Below, in pieces: positions 38,331-47,798 of a stretch of 64,000 bases of DNA (its first letter is position 1; every line of letters starts with the position of its first letter). The position numbers and the translations under genes are program-made. The notes beneath the pieces are model-generated. The model saw only the letters and a program-made list of their open reading frames with translations. It did no database searches and had not been told where the DNA came from. The DNA comes from Corynebacterium sp. MSK041. GTDB lineage: Bacteria; Actinomycetota; Actinomycetes; Mycobacteriales; Mycobacteriaceae. The DNA lies in the NCBI RefSeq assembly GCF_030232265.1, contig NZ_JASPJK010000010.1, forward strand, positions 1-64,000, read 5' to 3'.

Positions 38331-39605
38331 TTAGTTCAGTCCGTCGAGCGCGGCGTACACGCCTGTGTTCACAATGTTGTTGACGTGGGCGCCGGCGTAG
38401 TTGCCTACGGCGTTGGCCAGGGTGTTGCCGGCATCAGCGATCTGGTCCAGGGGTACACCGGCAACGGCAGCTGCCGCGCCGAGAACAGCGAAATCACGCA
38501 GGTCTGCGGCGATCACATCCACATCAGCAGTGGCGTTAGCTACTGCCTGGTCGAACTGCTGGCGTGGCGTAGGCTGCGCAATCATCTCCGGGGAGAGACC
38601 CGGGTTGTGCTCAGTGAAGTACCGGTTGAACTCCACTTCCTCATCCTTGATGGACATGAAGTCAGCACGGTTCCTATTCGGCGCAGCCGGGGTGAAGTAG
38701 TCATTCACCTTGCCCGCAGGCAGTGCATAGGCGGATTCAATCGCACGGTCAGCGCGCTGTGCAGTACCCAGTGGGCCAAGACCAAGCGAGGTCACGCCGA
38801 TGATCTGCCCAGTGTTGGGGTCAAAGTTCACACCGCCGGAATCGCCGGTGGCGTAACCCAGGTTCAGGGACCACACGTTATTAGCCGTGTAGAACAGCTG
38901 GACGCCACAGGTGCGGCCCTTCGTGGAACCGTCCTTGCACACCGGCTGCGCGAAGTTATCCAGAGCAATCTCACCCGGAGCGAGCGTGCGGTACGTACGC
39001 ACACCCGTCAAGGTGACAGGGGCGCTGGGTCCACGGTTGAACTGGTCGCGGGAGGAGGCGGAGCCGTCGGCCCCCGCGCCGTCGTCAAGCACCACAATGC
39101 CCCAGTCTTCCGCGCGCAGAGCTTTCTGCGTGGACTCGCCGAGCGTCTCGTACCCGCTGGGCAGACCGTTGGTGTGCACGAGGTCGATGGAACCGAGCTT
39201 CTTGTACCCGCCACGCACCGGCGCGTCGACGTTACGGCCCATGAGCATGCCGCTGACATCTTCAGCAACAAGGCAGTGACCGGCGGACACCATGATGCGC
39301 TGCTGTGTGCCATCCGGAAGTGTCACAGTGCCCACAGGGCCCTGGGTGCACACGCGGGCGAGCATGTCCGGATGCACGTCAAGGCCGGTGACCTCCTTGA
39401 AAGTTGCATTGCCGGGGCCAAACGGGGACGCCGCATCAAAGGGGCGCAGGCGCATGGGCGCGCCGGGAGCAGCAATGGCAGGGCTGGCCGTTGTTCCTTG
39501 ATTACTCACTGGCTCAGCAGCGGCAGAAGGAGCCTGGGTAGCGGGAATGAGACTACACAGGACGGCGAAAACGATGGCGGGGGAGGAAAAACGACGCAAA
39601 TTCAC
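38331..39605 (-). CDS. Secreted trypsin-like (S1) serine protease
   Basis: About 424 residues with a Sec signal peptide (to the AAA at about residue 30). The catalytic triad is visible: His in VSAGHCLV, Asp in EDWGIVVLDD and Ser in TGDSGGVNFDP. Cysteines flank the histidine and other sites. The C-terminal 150 residues are helical and Ala-rich with no known fold. GTG at 39605 gives a normal signal peptide; an ATG at 39635 would extend it. Convergent with mshA. Target proteins are unknown. Confidence 0.85.
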   Translation of the reverse strand: MNLRRFSSPAIVFAVLCSLIPATQAPSAAAEPVSNQGTTASPAIAAPGAPMRLRPFDAASPFGPGNATFKEVTGLDVHPDMLARVCTQGPVGTVTLPDGTQQRIMVSAGHCLVAEDVSGMLMGRNVDAPVRGGYKKLGSIDLVHTNGLPSGYETLGESTQKALRAEDWGIVVLDDGAGADGSASSRDQFNRGPSAPVTLTGVRTYRTLAPGEIALDNFAQPVCKDGSTKGRTCGVQLFYTANNVWSLNLGYATGDSGGVNFDPNTGQIIGVTSLGLGPLGTAQRADRAIESAYALPAGKVNDYFTPAAPNRNRADFMSIKDEEVEFNRYFTEHNPGLSPEMIAQPTPRQQFDQAVANATADVDVIAADLRDFAVLGAAAAVAGVPLDQIADAGNTLANAVGNYAGAHVNNIVNTGVYAALDGLN

Positions 39606-39736
39606 ACCAGTTAATTTAGACCACAGGGGGCACATCTGGGGAATAACAGCGCCGGTAAGTTTTCGTACTACCCTATTTCGGTAGGGGAACCCCGTTTCAC
39701 CGGCGAAGAAGCCGATGTTTTGGCATGCTGGGCAGT

Positions 39737-40483
39737 ATGAGTAACGGAAAGCTAGTCCTTGTCCGTCACGGACAAAGCAAGTGGAATGAGTCCAACCAGT
39801 TCACCGGCTGGGTGGATGTGGATTTGACGGATAAAGGTGTGCAGGAAGCTATCAACGCTGGCAAGTTGATGGCCGAGAAAGGCGTCCTCCCGGACATCGT
39901 GTTCACCTCGCTGCTGCGTCGTGCTATTCGCACCGCCAATATTTCCTTGAATGCGGCTGACCGGCACTGGATTCCGGTTGTGCGCAACTGGCGTTTGAAT
40001 GAGCGCCACTACGGCAAACTGCAGGGCCTGAACAAGGCTGAGATCCGGGACAAGTTCGGTGAGGAACAGTTCATGTCCTGGCGTCGCTCCTACGACACCC
40101 CGCCGCCAGAGATTGACGTGGATGACCAGTACGCGCAGACGAATGATCCGCGTTACGCATTCCTGCCTGAGGTCCCCCGCACGGAGTGCCTGAAGGATGT
40201 TGTGCAGCGCTTCCTGCCTTACTACATCGACGTGATCCTTCCAGAGGTACTCGAGGGCAAGACTGTCATGGTGGCCGCGCACGGCAACTCCCTGCGCGCT
40301 CTGGTGAAGTACCTGGACAACATCTCCGACGAGGACATTGCGGCGCTGAATATCCCGACGGGTATGCCGCTCGTGTACGAGATTGACGGCAAGGGCAAGG
40401 TGCTCAACCCTGGCGGCACCTACCTGGACCCGGAGGCAGCAGCTGCAGGTGCCGCTGCTGTTGCGAACCAGGGCAACAAGTAA
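39737..40483 (+). CDS. gpmA: 2,3-bisphosphoglycerate-dependent phosphoglycerate mutase
   Basis: Glycolytic enzyme of 248 residues interconverting 3- and 2-phosphoglycerate. Catalytic histidine motif [12 protein letters not shown] near the start, [13 protein letters not shown], and the second histidine in [13 protein letters not shown] at 39737 follows CATGCT by eight bases, suggesting a leaderless transcript; the in-frame start at 39725 is less likely. It precedes senX3-regX3, as in mycobacteria. An Ala-rich tail ends the protein. Confidence 0.94.
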   Translation: MSNGKLVLVRHGQSKWNESNQFTGWVDVDLTDKGVQEAINAGKLMAEKGVLPDIVFTSLLRRAIRTANISLNAADRHWIPVVRNWRLNERHYGKLQGLNKAEIRDKFGEEQFMSWRRSYDTPPPEIDVDDQYAQTNDPRYAFLPEVPRTECLKDVVQRFLPYYIDVILPEVLEGKTVMVAAHGNSLRALVKYLDNISDEDIAALNIPTGMPLVYEIDGKGKVLNPGGTYLDPEAAAAGAAAVANQGNK

Positions 40484-40498
40484 GGCCTGCTTGTCCTG

Positions 40499-41704
40499 GT
40501 GAACACGGTTGTTGCCTTCCTTGCTGGAGGCCTCGTTGTTGCCCTCGCCGCTTATGGAGTAAAGCTCTTCAATGAACGGCGAGGGCCTCGTCGTGCTGCC
40601 CCGGGCCCGGATGAGAATCGGGTGCGTACGGTCAGTCAGATCCTGCACCTAGTCATCCAAAGCTCGCCGACAGGTGTGACTGTGGTGGGACGCAACGGTG
40701 ACGTGATCCTGTCCAACGCGCGAGCACATGAGATGTCCATCGTGCATGACCGAGCCCTCAACCCGCAGGTGTGGGAGGTTGGTCAGCAGGTCTTTGAGGA
40801 CCGGGAAACGCGGGTGCTGGACCTGAACATGAGGCATCGCTCGACGGGCAGTCGGGTGAACAACGTTCGCGCAGTCATCCAGCCAATGTCGTTGGCGGAG
40901 GATTCCTACATCATCGTCTACGCGGCGGATGAGTCGGAGAATGTGCGCATGGAATCAGCGCGCCGGGACTTTGTGGCGAATGTGTCGCACGAACTGAAAA
41001 CTCCGGTGGGTGGTATGTCGTTGCTGGCAGAGGCGCTGCTGGAAGATCCGGATGATCCGGAGATGGTCAAGTACTTCGGCGACAAGCTCCTCGGTGAGGC
41101 TCATCGGATGGGCGCGATGATCACGGATCTGATCAATCTGTCCAAGCTGCAGGGCGCTGAGGCGTTGCCGGAGATGTCCCCGTTGCGGGTGGATGATCTG
41201 ATTGATGCAGCGATTGAACGCAACCTCATCGTGGCGGATAACCATGAGATTGAGCTGACCCGGGGCGAGCGGAGCGACACGTTTGTCATGGGGGATAAAT
41301 CCCTGTTGACTACGGCGTTGGCCAATTTGATTACAAATGCGATTAATTATTCGCCGAAGGGTCAACCGGTCAGTGTCACACACAAGCTTGTACGTGATTC
41401 GGTGGTGCTCATCCGTGTAACAGACCGCGGAATCGGCATTGCCCCAGAGGATCAGAAGCGCGTGTTTGAGCGTTTCTTCCGCGTGGACAAGGCCCGTTCG
41501 CGTCAGACGGGTGGCACTGGCCTGGGTTTGGCCATCGTGAAACATGTGGTGGCTAACCACGGCGGTAATATCAAAGTGTGGTCGCGCTTGGGCACAGGCT
41601 CGACGTTCACGATTGAACTTCCGGTTTTCGCTCCTGACTCCATGGCCTCAGCGGTGGTGCCGGAAGAAATTGAACAAATTGAACAAGAAAACCCAGATAA
41701 ATAA
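40499..41704 (+). CDS. senX3: SenX3-type sensor histidine kinase
   Basis: Membrane kinase of 401 residues that controls phosphate responses with RegX3 in mycobacteria. One N-terminal membrane span (VVAFLAGGLVVALAAYGV), a PAS-like domain, the H-box NVSHELKTPVGGMS, N-box LANLITNAINYS and G boxes DRGIGI and TGLGLAIVKH are present. GTG at 40499 is 15 bases after gpmA. The acidic Glu/Ile tail is unremarkable. Complete kinase, cotranscribed with the response regulator. Confidence 0.92.
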   Translation: MNTVVAFLAGGLVVALAAYGVKLFNERRGPRRAAPGPDENRVRTVSQILHLVIQSSPTGVTVVGRNGDVILSNARAHEMSIVHDRALNPQVWEVGQQVFEDRETRVLDLNMRHRSTGSRVNNVRAVIQPMSLAEDSYIIVYAADESENVRMESARRDFVANVSHELKTPVGGMSLLAEALLEDPDDPEMVKYFGDKLLGEAHRMGAMITDLINLSKLQGAEALPEMSPLRVDDLIDAAIERNLIVADNHEIELTRGERSDTFVMGDKSLLTTALANLITNAINYSPKGQPVSVTHKLVRDSVVLIRVTDRGIGIAPEDQKRVFERFFRVDKARSRQTGGTGLGLAIVKHVVANHGGNIKVWSRLGTGSTFTIELPVFAPDSMASAVVPEEIEQIEQENPDK

Positions 41705-41743
41705 CCATCAGCTGCACCTGTGAAGCAGAGGTAGGAAGAATCG

Positions 41744-42442
41744 ATGACATCGACCATCCTGATTGTCGAGGACGAGGAATCACTGGCGGATCCGCTCGCG
41801 TACCTTCTGAAGAAGGAAGGTTTTGAAGCCGTTATTGCGGTGGACGGTCCGACGGCATTGAAGAAATTCGAGCAGAACCAGATTGATCTGGTGTTGCTTG
41901 ACCTCATGCTTCCGGGAATGTCTGGCACGGATGTGTGCAAGAAGCTGCGCGCCACGTCGGATGTGCCAATCATTATGGTGACGGCGCGTGATTCGGAGAT
42001 TGACAAGGTGGTGGGCCTCGAGCTCGGCGCCGATGATTACGTGACTAAGCCGTATTCCACCCGTGAGCTCATCGCGCGTATTCGCGCTGTGTTGCGTCGT
42101 GGCAATGGAGCCGCCGAGGCCGCGCAGGAAGCGGAGGGCGATGATGTGCTGGTGGGCGGTCGCGTCCGCCTCGACGTGGAGCGCCACACGGTGTTTGTTG
42201 AGGATCAGCCGGTGGCCATGCCACTGAAGGAATTTGATTTGCTCGAGTACCTCATGCGTAACGCCGGGCGCGTGCTCACTCGTGGGCAGCTCATCGACAG
42301 GATCTGGGGTTCAGATTATGTCGGTGACACGAAGACTCTAGACGTGCACGTGAAGCGTCTGCGCACGAAGATTGAGAAGGAGCCTTCGCGTCCAGAGCAG
42401 CTCATCACAGTCCGCGGTTTGGGGTACAAGTTCGAGGCTTGA
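41744..42442 (+). CDS. regX3: RegX3-type OmpR-family response regulator
   Basis: A 232-residue DNA-binding regulator. Receiver domain with acidic pocket EDEE, phosphorylated Asp in LVLLDLMLPGMSG and Lys in VTKPYSTREL; then the winged-helix OmpR domain ending in DVHVKRLRTKIE and RGLGYKFEA. AGGTAGGA is the ribosome site. A hairpin overlaps its stop codon. In C. glutamicum and mycobacteria the same pair controls the phosphate-starvation response. Confidence 0.93.
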   Translation: MTSTILIVEDEESLADPLAYLLKKEGFEAVIAVDGPTALKKFEQNQIDLVLLDLMLPGMSGTDVCKKLRATSDVPIIMVTARDSEIDKVVGLELGADDYVTKPYSTRELIARIRAVLRRGNGAAEAAQEAEGDDVLVGGRVRLDVERHTVFVEDQPVAMPLKEFDLLEYLMRNAGRVLTRGQLIDRIWGSDYVGDTKTLDVHVKRLRTKIEKEPSRPEQLITVRGLGYKFEA

Positions 42443-42497
42443 TGCCCCTTGTAGGGGCATCAAGATAGTAGGGGCATCAAGATACTAGGGGGCATCA
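42440..42497 (+). terminator. Hairpin over the regX3 stop codon with a three-fold TAGGGGCATCA repeat
   Basis: TGATGCCCCT and AGGGGCATCA form a perfect stem that includes the stop codon. TAGGGGCATCAAGATA then repeats, with a third partial copy TAGGGGGCATCA, so alternative hairpins are possible. Confidence 0.7.
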
Positions 42498-43364
42498 GGA
42501 TTCAGCGGCGCGCGTCGCTGGGTGAACCGCCTTCGCATCCGCGGGGAGGGCGGCACGTGCTGCGCAATGCTTTTCGACGATCGCGTACGGCCCCTCCCCA
42601 ATCAACTGCGTCAGCTCCGCCTTCATGGATTTCCACACCGGCTGCGCATCTGGCCCACCGTGACAGGCGGGATCATTGGTGCACCACCAGTCAAAGTCCT
42701 CACCACCGTTGCCCCACTGGCGGCGGTCATATTCACCGATAGTGGTACGCAGGATCTCCTGACCATCGCTGCGTTCCTGCCACTCATCCTCACGCGAAAA
42801 TGGCACCTGCCAGCACACTTCCGGTTTAGAGCCAATGATGTTGCGCCCTTCTGCCATCGCCCATTGGTGCAAGGCACAACCGGCGCCGGTTTCGTGGCCG
42901 TGGCGGTTGGCAAAGATACACGCGCCGTCGATAAGCGTGGTCTTGAGCGAAGGTTCCTCTTCATCCTCATCCCACTCGAGCCACGGCTCAAGCTCCACTG
43001 GATCTCCTGCGGCGAGGTAGCTATCCACGCTGTCCGGACGGAGCTGCCAATATTTCGCGGGCATCGCCGCGACGGCGTTGTACAGATCATCCCGGTCTGT
43101 CTCATCGGACAAATACGCGCCGTGAATACAGCACCCCACCACGGGTAGATCCTCCGAAATGCCACGGCAGGTTGATGTGCCAAAGCGACACGACCACGTG
43201 GATTCCAGCCAGGTCAGATCGATACTGAAGTAGTGCAGAGGATCATCCGGGTGGATGAATTCGAACCACTCGCGGGGAAAGTCCGGCGGCAACTCATGGC
43301 CGGCGCGAATGGATTTCCCGGCGGGCGAATTTTTTGGAAAACCCAGAAATACAGGTTGGTTCAC
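42495..43364 (-). CDS. Cysteine-rich Rv0495c-like conserved protein
   Basis: About 290 residues, resembling the conserved actinobacterial protein found next to ppx (Rv0495c in M. tuberculosis). Cysteines are clustered: [45 protein letters not shown] and EVCWQVPF, suggesting metal or Fe-S binding, though none is proved. GTG at 43364 is preferred; the longer frame overlaps the ppx promoter. It diverges from ppx with 25 bases between start codons. Confidence 0.8.
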   Translation of the reverse strand: MNQPVFLGFPKNSPAGKSIRAGHELPPDFPREWFEFIHPDDPLHYFSIDLTWLESTWSCRFGTSTCRGISEDLPVVGCCIHGAYLSDETDRDDLYNAVAAMPAKYWQLRPDSVDSYLAAGDPVELEPWLEWDEDEEEPSLKTTLIDGACIFANRHGHETGAGCALHQWAMAEGRNIIGSKPEVCWQVPFSREDEWQERSDGQEILRTTIGEYDRRQWGNGGEDFDWWCTNDPACHGGPDAQPVWKSMKAELTQLIGEGPYAIVEKHCAARAALPADAKAVHPATRAAES

Positions 43365-43372
43365 ACTTGACC

Positions 43373-43382
43373 ACGGTAGACG
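43373..43382. promoter_or_regulatory. Overlapping head-to-head -10 elements (Rv0495c-like / ppx)
   Basis: TACCGT on the minus strand (43378-43373) and TAGACG on the plus strand (43377-43382) share TA. They end 8 and 7 bases before GTG at 43364 and 43390. The same arrangement is seen at 27708-27717. Confidence 0.4.
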
Positions 43383-43389
43383 GTCTACT

Positions 43390-44322
43390 GTGGAACGCGT
43401 GCGACTAGGTGTATTGGACGTGGGCAGTAACACTGTTCACCTCGTAGCGGTGGATGCCGTGAGCGGTGGGCACCCAACCCCCATGAGTGATTGGAAGCAG
43501 TCTTTGAGGCTGGTTGAATTGCTCGATAAGAAGGGGGCTATCGAGGAAAAAGGCGTAAAAAAGCTTACCGACGCTGTTCAGGAAGCCGCCGACCTCGCCG
43601 GCAACCTGAAATGTCAGGAATTCCTCGCTTTTGCTACTTCCGCAGTGCGTTCCGCGACGAATGCGGATGAGGTCCTAGAACACATTGAGAATGTCACCGG
43701 CGTGAAACTCGATGTCCTTTCCGGAACGGATGAAGCCCGCTTGACATTCTTGGCGGTGCGTCGCTGGTACGGCTGGTCTGCCGGCCGGATTACCAACCTG
43801 GATATTGGCGGTGGCTCGCTGGAACTCAGCACTGGAAGTGATGAAGAGCCGGACATTGCTCGCTCCCTCGACTTGGGCGCAGGTCGCTTGACCCACGAGT
43901 GGTTCGACTCCGATCCACCATCAAAGCGCACCGTGAATACCCTGCGTGACTTCATTGATGCGGAACTGGCCACGGTTGCTGATGAGTTCCTCGCCCACGG
44001 CGAAGCCGGCCTGACGGTGGGCACATCAAAGACATTCCGCACCCTTGCGCGCCTTACCGGTGCCGCACCCTCCTCAGCCGGCCCATACGTCAAGCGCACA
44101 CTGACCGCACCCGGCCTGCGCCAGCTCATTGCCTTTATCACCCGCATGACGGCAGCCGACCGCGCGGAACTCGAAGGCGTGAGCCCAGATCGCTCCCACC
44201 AAATTGTTGCGGGCGCGCTGGTCGCCGAAGCAGCGATGCGAGCACTTAAGATAGAGAAACTAGAAATCTGTCCATGGGCATTGCGCGAAGGCGTGATCCT
44301 CCGGCAGATTGACAAGGGATAG
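43390..44322 (+). CDS. ppx: Exopolyphosphatase Ppx/GppA family
   Basis: A 310-residue short-form Ppx/GppA enzyme hydrolysing polyphosphate or pppGpp. Motifs include the N-terminal [16 protein letters not shown] and the second phosphate-binding loop [11 protein letters not shown], with [10 protein letters not shown] between. The start is ambiguous: GTG at 43390 or 43399; the family begins close to the R-L-G-V-L-D motif. It sits beside regX3, an arrangement linked to phosphate stress in relatives. Confidence 0.9.
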   Translation: MERVRLGVLDVGSNTVHLVAVDAVSGGHPTPMSDWKQSLRLVELLDKKGAIEEKGVKKLTDAVQEAADLAGNLKCQEFLAFATSAVRSATNADEVLEHIENVTGVKLDVLSGTDEARLTFLAVRRWYGWSAGRITNLDIGGGSLELSTGSDEEPDIARSLDLGAGRLTHEWFDSDPPSKRTVNTLRDFIDAELATVADEFLAHGEAGLTVGTSKTFRTLARLTGAAPSSAGPYVKRTLTAPGLRQLIAFITRMTAADRAELEGVSPDRSHQIVAGALVAEAAMRALKIEKLEICPWALREGVILRQIDKG

Positions 44323-44342
44323 AAGCAAAAGGAGACGCTCAA

Positions 44343-45353
44343 TTGGCTGACAAGCAACTCACCGTTGCCGAGTTGATGGCCCGGGCACAGAAAGAAAACC
44401 CGGACATCCAGCCTCGGCGCCGTCGCCGCCGCAGCCTCGAAGAAGGCGGCATCTCTGTCGCCGAACTCACCGGCTCGTTCCAAGCGGTTAACGCTCGCCC
44501 GGCTGAGCCTAAGCACTCCAGCGCTCCCATCGACGCTGAAAACACCCAGCGTGATGAACCCCAGGCTCACGCTTCTGCGAAGCCCGCTGAGGCCGAGAAG
44601 CCTCAGCTAAAGCCCGCTACTTCTGCTGAGCAGGCTGCTGAGAAGCCGAACGTCAAGGTAGTCAAGGTTGAGCCGACCGCGCCGACAACGCCGACCAAGA
44701 CCCCTGAGGCCGAGGCTGAGCCGGCTCAGCCGGACGCTGCGAAAAAGGCTCCGGAGACCCCAGCTACGACCGATGCTGTGCCTGTGCGCCAGGTTGAGGT
44801 GGAGGACCAGAAGCAGAAGCAAGAGGCGAAGCTTGCCGAGAAACCGGTCGAGAAACCTGCCGCGGATACCGAAGAAACCCACGTGATCCCCGTTGTGCGT
44901 GAAACCCCGGCGCAGGCAGCGTTGGTGGCGCAGCCTAAGACTGAGCCACAGGAAGCTGTGGTGGCTCAGCGTGCCCACGAAGACGAGCTCGAGGACGAGT
45001 TTGAGGATGAGGCTGACGTCGACGAGTTCGTCGATGGAGACCTTGAAGATGAATACGAGTACGAGGACGACGAGGACATAGACCTCGAAGAGGACGCGTC
45101 TGTCAACCCGGTCATGCTCGTCCTCATGGTCTTCGGTGGTCTGCTGGTTGGCGTGCTCGTGTTCCTGGGCTTCCAGGCACTGTGGGAGAACTTCAACTCC
45201 ATCGTGGTGAGCGTGCTCGCTGTTGTTGTGACGGCAGCCATCGTGCTGACCGTGCGCAGCATGAAGACGGGCCGCGATGGTTTCACGTTGGCCCTGGCAG
45301 CGCTAGCTGGTCTGGCCATGACTGTCGGTCCGGGCCTTATCACCGGTTTCTAA
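44343..45353 (+). CDS. Acidic Rv0497-like membrane protein
   Basis: A 336-residue protein. An Arg-rich start ([13 protein letters not shown]) is followed by a long Ala/Pro/Glu/Lys-rich, probably disordered region to about residue 215, then a Glu/Asp-rich segment ([20 protein letters not shown]) and three closely spaced C-terminal membrane segments. It resembles the Rv0497 family located after ppx. TTG at 44343 follows GGAGACG. Function unknown; the cytoplasmic acidic region may interact with basic proteins. Confidence 0.8.
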   Translation: MADKQLTVAELMARAQKENPDIQPRRRRRRSLEEGGISVAELTGSFQAVNARPAEPKHSSAPIDAENTQRDEPQAHASAKPAEAEKPQLKPATSAEQAAEKPNVKVVKVEPTAPTTPTKTPEAEAEPAQPDAAKKAPETPATTDAVPVRQVEVEDQKQKQEAKLAEKPVEKPAADTEETHVIPVVRETPAQAALVAQPKTEPQEAVVAQRAHEDELEDEFEDEADVDEFVDGDLEDEYEYEDDEDIDLEEDASVNPVMLVLMVFGGLLVGVLVFLGFQALWENFNSIVVSVLAVVVTAAIVLTVRSMKTGRDGFTLALAALAGLAMTVGPGLITGF

Positions 45354-45426
45354 ATAACCTCTGGCCACAGGCCCCTCGCAGAGGAAAATATCGCCGAGTT
45401 GCGTGCACTGTGGCACGCTAGTGCGC

Positions 45427-46239
45427 ATGAGTAACATCGCAGTAATCGGTGCAGGCAATATTGGCGAGGCCCTGATTTCCGGCCTGGTGAACTCCGGAAT
45501 CGACCCGGAAACCATCACCGCCACCAACCGCACCGCGGAGCGCCGCGAAGAGTTGGCGGGCCGTTATGGGATCAACACCACGGAAGACAATATTGAGGCT
45601 GTCACGGATGTTGATGTGTGCTTCCTGTGCGTGAAACCGCATGACATCACCACGGTTATTGAGGAGCTCTCGGAGCCCATCGCAGCATCAGATACCCCGA
45701 CGGTGGTTGTGTCCATGGCGGCGGGGGTGACGCTGGAGACGATGACGGAGGCGTCGCATAGCGCAGGCACTCCCATCGTGCGCGTGATGCCGAATACCCC
45801 GATGCAGGTGGGCAAAGGCGTCTGTGTCGTCGCGTTTGGCAAGTATGTGGACGAGGACCAACAGGAACTAGTCACCGATCTGCTCGCTGCCGCAGGCAAG
45901 GTCGCCGTGGTTCCGGAGAAGCTCATCGATGCCGCGTCGACGATCTCGGGTTCCGGCCCCGCGTACTTCTTCCTCATTGCAGAAGCGCTTATTGATGCCG
46001 GGGTGGCCATGGGCCTGCCCCGCGACACCGCCACGCTGTTGGCTACTTCCACGGCCGAAGGCGCTGGCGTGATGCTGGCACATTCCGGCAAAACACCGGT
46101 GGATCTGCGTGCGGGCGTGAGCTCCCCGGCGGGCACAACCGTGCAGGCGATCCGTGAGTTGGAGGAGTCCGGCATCCGCGGGGCTTTCTATCGTGCGACG
46201 GAGGCTGCCGCCTCCCGCGCTGCCGAGTTGGGGGACTAG
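45427..46239 (+). CDS. proC: Pyrroline-5-carboxylate reductase ProC
   Basis: Last enzyme of proline synthesis; 270 residues. NADPH-binding IAVIGAGNIGEALISGL opens the protein; the signature region SGSGPAYFFLIAEALIDAGVAMGLPR and the TSPAGTT-like VSSPAGTTVQAI are present. ATG at 45427 is chosen, eight bases after a CACGCT sequence; the upstream ATG at 45403 is less likely. Normal length and motifs. Confidence 0.94.
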   Translation: MSNIAVIGAGNIGEALISGLVNSGIDPETITATNRTAERREELAGRYGINTTEDNIEAVTDVDVCFLCVKPHDITTVIEELSEPIAASDTPTVVVSMAAGVTLETMTEASHSAGTPIVRVMPNTPMQVGKGVCVVAFGKYVDEDQQELVTDLLAAAGKVAVVPEKLIDAASTISGSGPAYFFLIAEALIDAGVAMGLPRDTATLLATSTAEGAGVMLAHSGKTPVDLRAGVSSPAGTTVQAIRELEESGIRGAFYRATEAAASRAAELGD

Positions 46240-46519
46240 AAGCGGGTACGCCGAGGGGGTAATTTCAAAAAATCTTTCGTGTCCGGGAGGTCACTTCCAC
46301 ATCCTGTTGCAAGGTGTGTTCTACCAGCTGGAATGAAACAGTTGACCCAGAATGGCCCTTGAGGGAGCAGTGGGGATTTTGTGAATAGTGTGAATCTTTT
46401 CTTGCTTTTGAGTCGCATGTGACACTGGTTTCACGCTAAGCTCGTTCAAGCACGTGCGTGTTCATTCTGTGGGAGGGGAAGCCTACAGCGCGCACAGATG
46501 CTGGAGGTTAACTACACAT

Positions 46520-46723
46520 ATGGCAAATGAAGATAAGGGTAAGTTCCTGACCGTTGCTGAGGTCGCGGAGATTATGCGCGTATCCAAGATGACGGTGTAC
46601 CGCCTGGTTCACTCCGGTGAGCTGCCGGCTGTTCGGGTTGGTCGCTCGTTCCGTGTGAACGAGAAGGCTGTCTCCGAGTACTTGGACTCCTCGGTCTACG
46701 ACGTCAGCACCGACGTCGGATAG
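46520..46723 (+). CDS. BldC/excisionase-like HTH regulator (Rv0500A type)
   Basis: A 67-residue MerR-like winged-helix protein related to BldC. Sequence TVAEVAEIMRVSKMTVYRLV forms the helix-turn-helix and LPAVRVGRSFRVNE the wing. Excellent ribosome site TGGAGG, 12 bases ahead. It is usually followed directly by the bS22 gene (Rv0500A-Rv0500B order in M. tuberculosis); here an Abi_2 cassette separates them. Confidence 0.88.
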   Translation: MANEDKGKFLTVAEVAEIMRVSKMTVYRLVHSGELPAVRVGRSFRVNEKAVSEYLDSSVYDVSTDVG

Positions 46724-46755
46724 TTATCCCCAGAGGGCACGCCCCCTGGTTTGTG

Positions 46756-46781
46756 GAAGGGTCAGCTTCGGCTGGCCCTTC
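46756..46781 (+). terminator. Terminator of the BldC-like gene
   Basis: GAAGGGTCAGC pairs with GCTGGCCCTTC around TTCG, followed by TAATATTTTT. The T-run merges into the left 17 bp direct repeat. Confidence 0.88.
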
Positions 46782-46784
46782 TAA

Positions 46785-46801
46785 TATTTTTGGGATTGAC
46801 C
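46785..46801 (+). repeat. Left 17 bp direct repeat of the Abi cassette
   Basis: TATTTTTGGGATTGACC, identical to 47799-47815. The two copies are 1,014 bases apart and bracket the Abi_2 gene and its leader. Confidence 0.85.
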
Positions 46802-46806
46802 CGTGT

Positions 46807-47619
46807 TTAATCCCGTGATGAACGATTCCCACGTCTCGGGTCATTGTTCAAGATTCTGGGGATCGGGTCGTTTGCGGAGTAGTTTTCTAACACTGCTGGA
46901 CTAAGGCAGTTTAAAAGCTCGAATATCTCTTTTCGGTATCGTCGACAGTCAATATCAATGAGGGACTCTTGGTGTCCGATTCTGTTTCGGAGCAGGACGA
47001 CATGGTTCATGATGAGACTGGCTCGATCAGGGGAAATAGACTTTGGGCCTGAGGAAAGTGCACGAACTGTAATCTCTTCATAAACGCGTTTGCAGTCGTT
47101 GTAATTAGTCTCATTGGGGTAGAACTTGTACGAGCCATCGGGTAGCTCCTCGGGATCGCGGTAGAAGAAGTTGTTTTTCCATTGAGTGAGAGTTACTTGC
47201 GCAACCACATCATCTCGAGTGATTGACTGTCCTTTTCTAGGGTGGTTACCGATAAAGAGTCCATCCCCTTCATCGCGTAACTTTTTGGCCTCGAGGGCCT
47301 TCCTGAGTGCATCCTTTGCAACAGACGCCGCGACCTTTGACAGGGGCTCTCGGACGTTCACCCGAGGGTGTCTGATCCATTGTTTATTGCTTTGTGGGCG
47401 CTGTTCCTCGCTCCATTCATCGACTGCCTCGCAGATCTTGTTTCGCAGAACGACCTCAAAAATAGAAAGCAGGTTCCACATGGCGCCAGAAAGCTCTGCG
47501 TCCCATTTATAAAGCTGCAGCGCGCGTCCTGCGTGGTTTCCCATCTGTGATAGATACTTCTCCATGCGTTGTTTCCCCAACGCAGTTACAACAGATTGTT
47601 CGTTTCTGCTTCCGTGCAT
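46807..47619 (-). CDS. Abi_2 (AbiD/AbiF) family HEPN protein
   Basis: A 270-residue abortive-infection-like protein. The N-terminal half has the family block KWDAELSGAMWNLLSIFEVV followed by LRNKI, and near the C-terminus NRIGH within RNRIGHQES gives an R-x4-H motif (Arg211, His216), the RNase signature of HEPN domains. AGGGGGAG is a strong ribosome site before the ATG. The upstream leader contains four hairpins, recalling the abiF RNA motif described upstream of such genes. The base composition appears lower in G+C than surrounding core genes. Role as an antiphage RNase is inferred from family and context. Confidence 0.75.
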   Translation of the reverse strand: MHGSRNEQSVVTALGKQRMEKYLSQMGNHAGRALQLYKWDAELSGAMWNLLSIFEVVLRNKICEAVDEWSEEQRPQSNKQWIRHPRVNVREPLSKVAASVAKDALRKALEAKKLRDEGDGLFIGNHPRKGQSITRDDVVAQVTLTQWKNNFFYRDPEELPDGSYKFYPNETNYNDCKRVYEEITVRALSSGPKSISPDRASLIMNHVVLLRNRIGHQESLIDIDCRRYRKEIFELLNCLSPAVLENYSANDPIPRILNNDPRRGNRSSRD

Positions 47620-47673
47620 GACTGTGACTCCCCCTAGCCTTCATCTTTGGCTCTTGATGTAGTTTACCTTTTG

Positions 47674-47776
47674 CGCTATCCTTCTTAGCGAGAGAACGGC
47701 TAGGGCCAGAAGGGCCCTTGAACCGTTCCGGTAGAGAGGGCCACGTCCGAATACCGGCTTTGTGCCGAAGCATCGG
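47674..47776 (-). ncRNA. Hairpin-array leader of the Abi_2 gene (abiF-RNA-like candidate)
   Basis: Read on the minus strand, four stems follow each other: CCGA-TGCT-TCGG (47776-47765); CCGGTA with TACCGG (47757-47728); a two-part stem AACGG/CCGTT enclosing AGGGCC/GGCCCT (47727-47695); and CGCTA/TAGCG (47690-47674). Stem-rich RNA upstream of Abi genes has been described as the abiF motif, and RNA antitoxins of type III systems occupy the same place. Matching to the published model was not possible here. The rest of the 348-base gap, 47816-47967, should carry the bS22 promoter. Confidence 0.55.
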
Positions 47777-47798
47777 AAGGGGTCCTTTCGTTTTGTCC

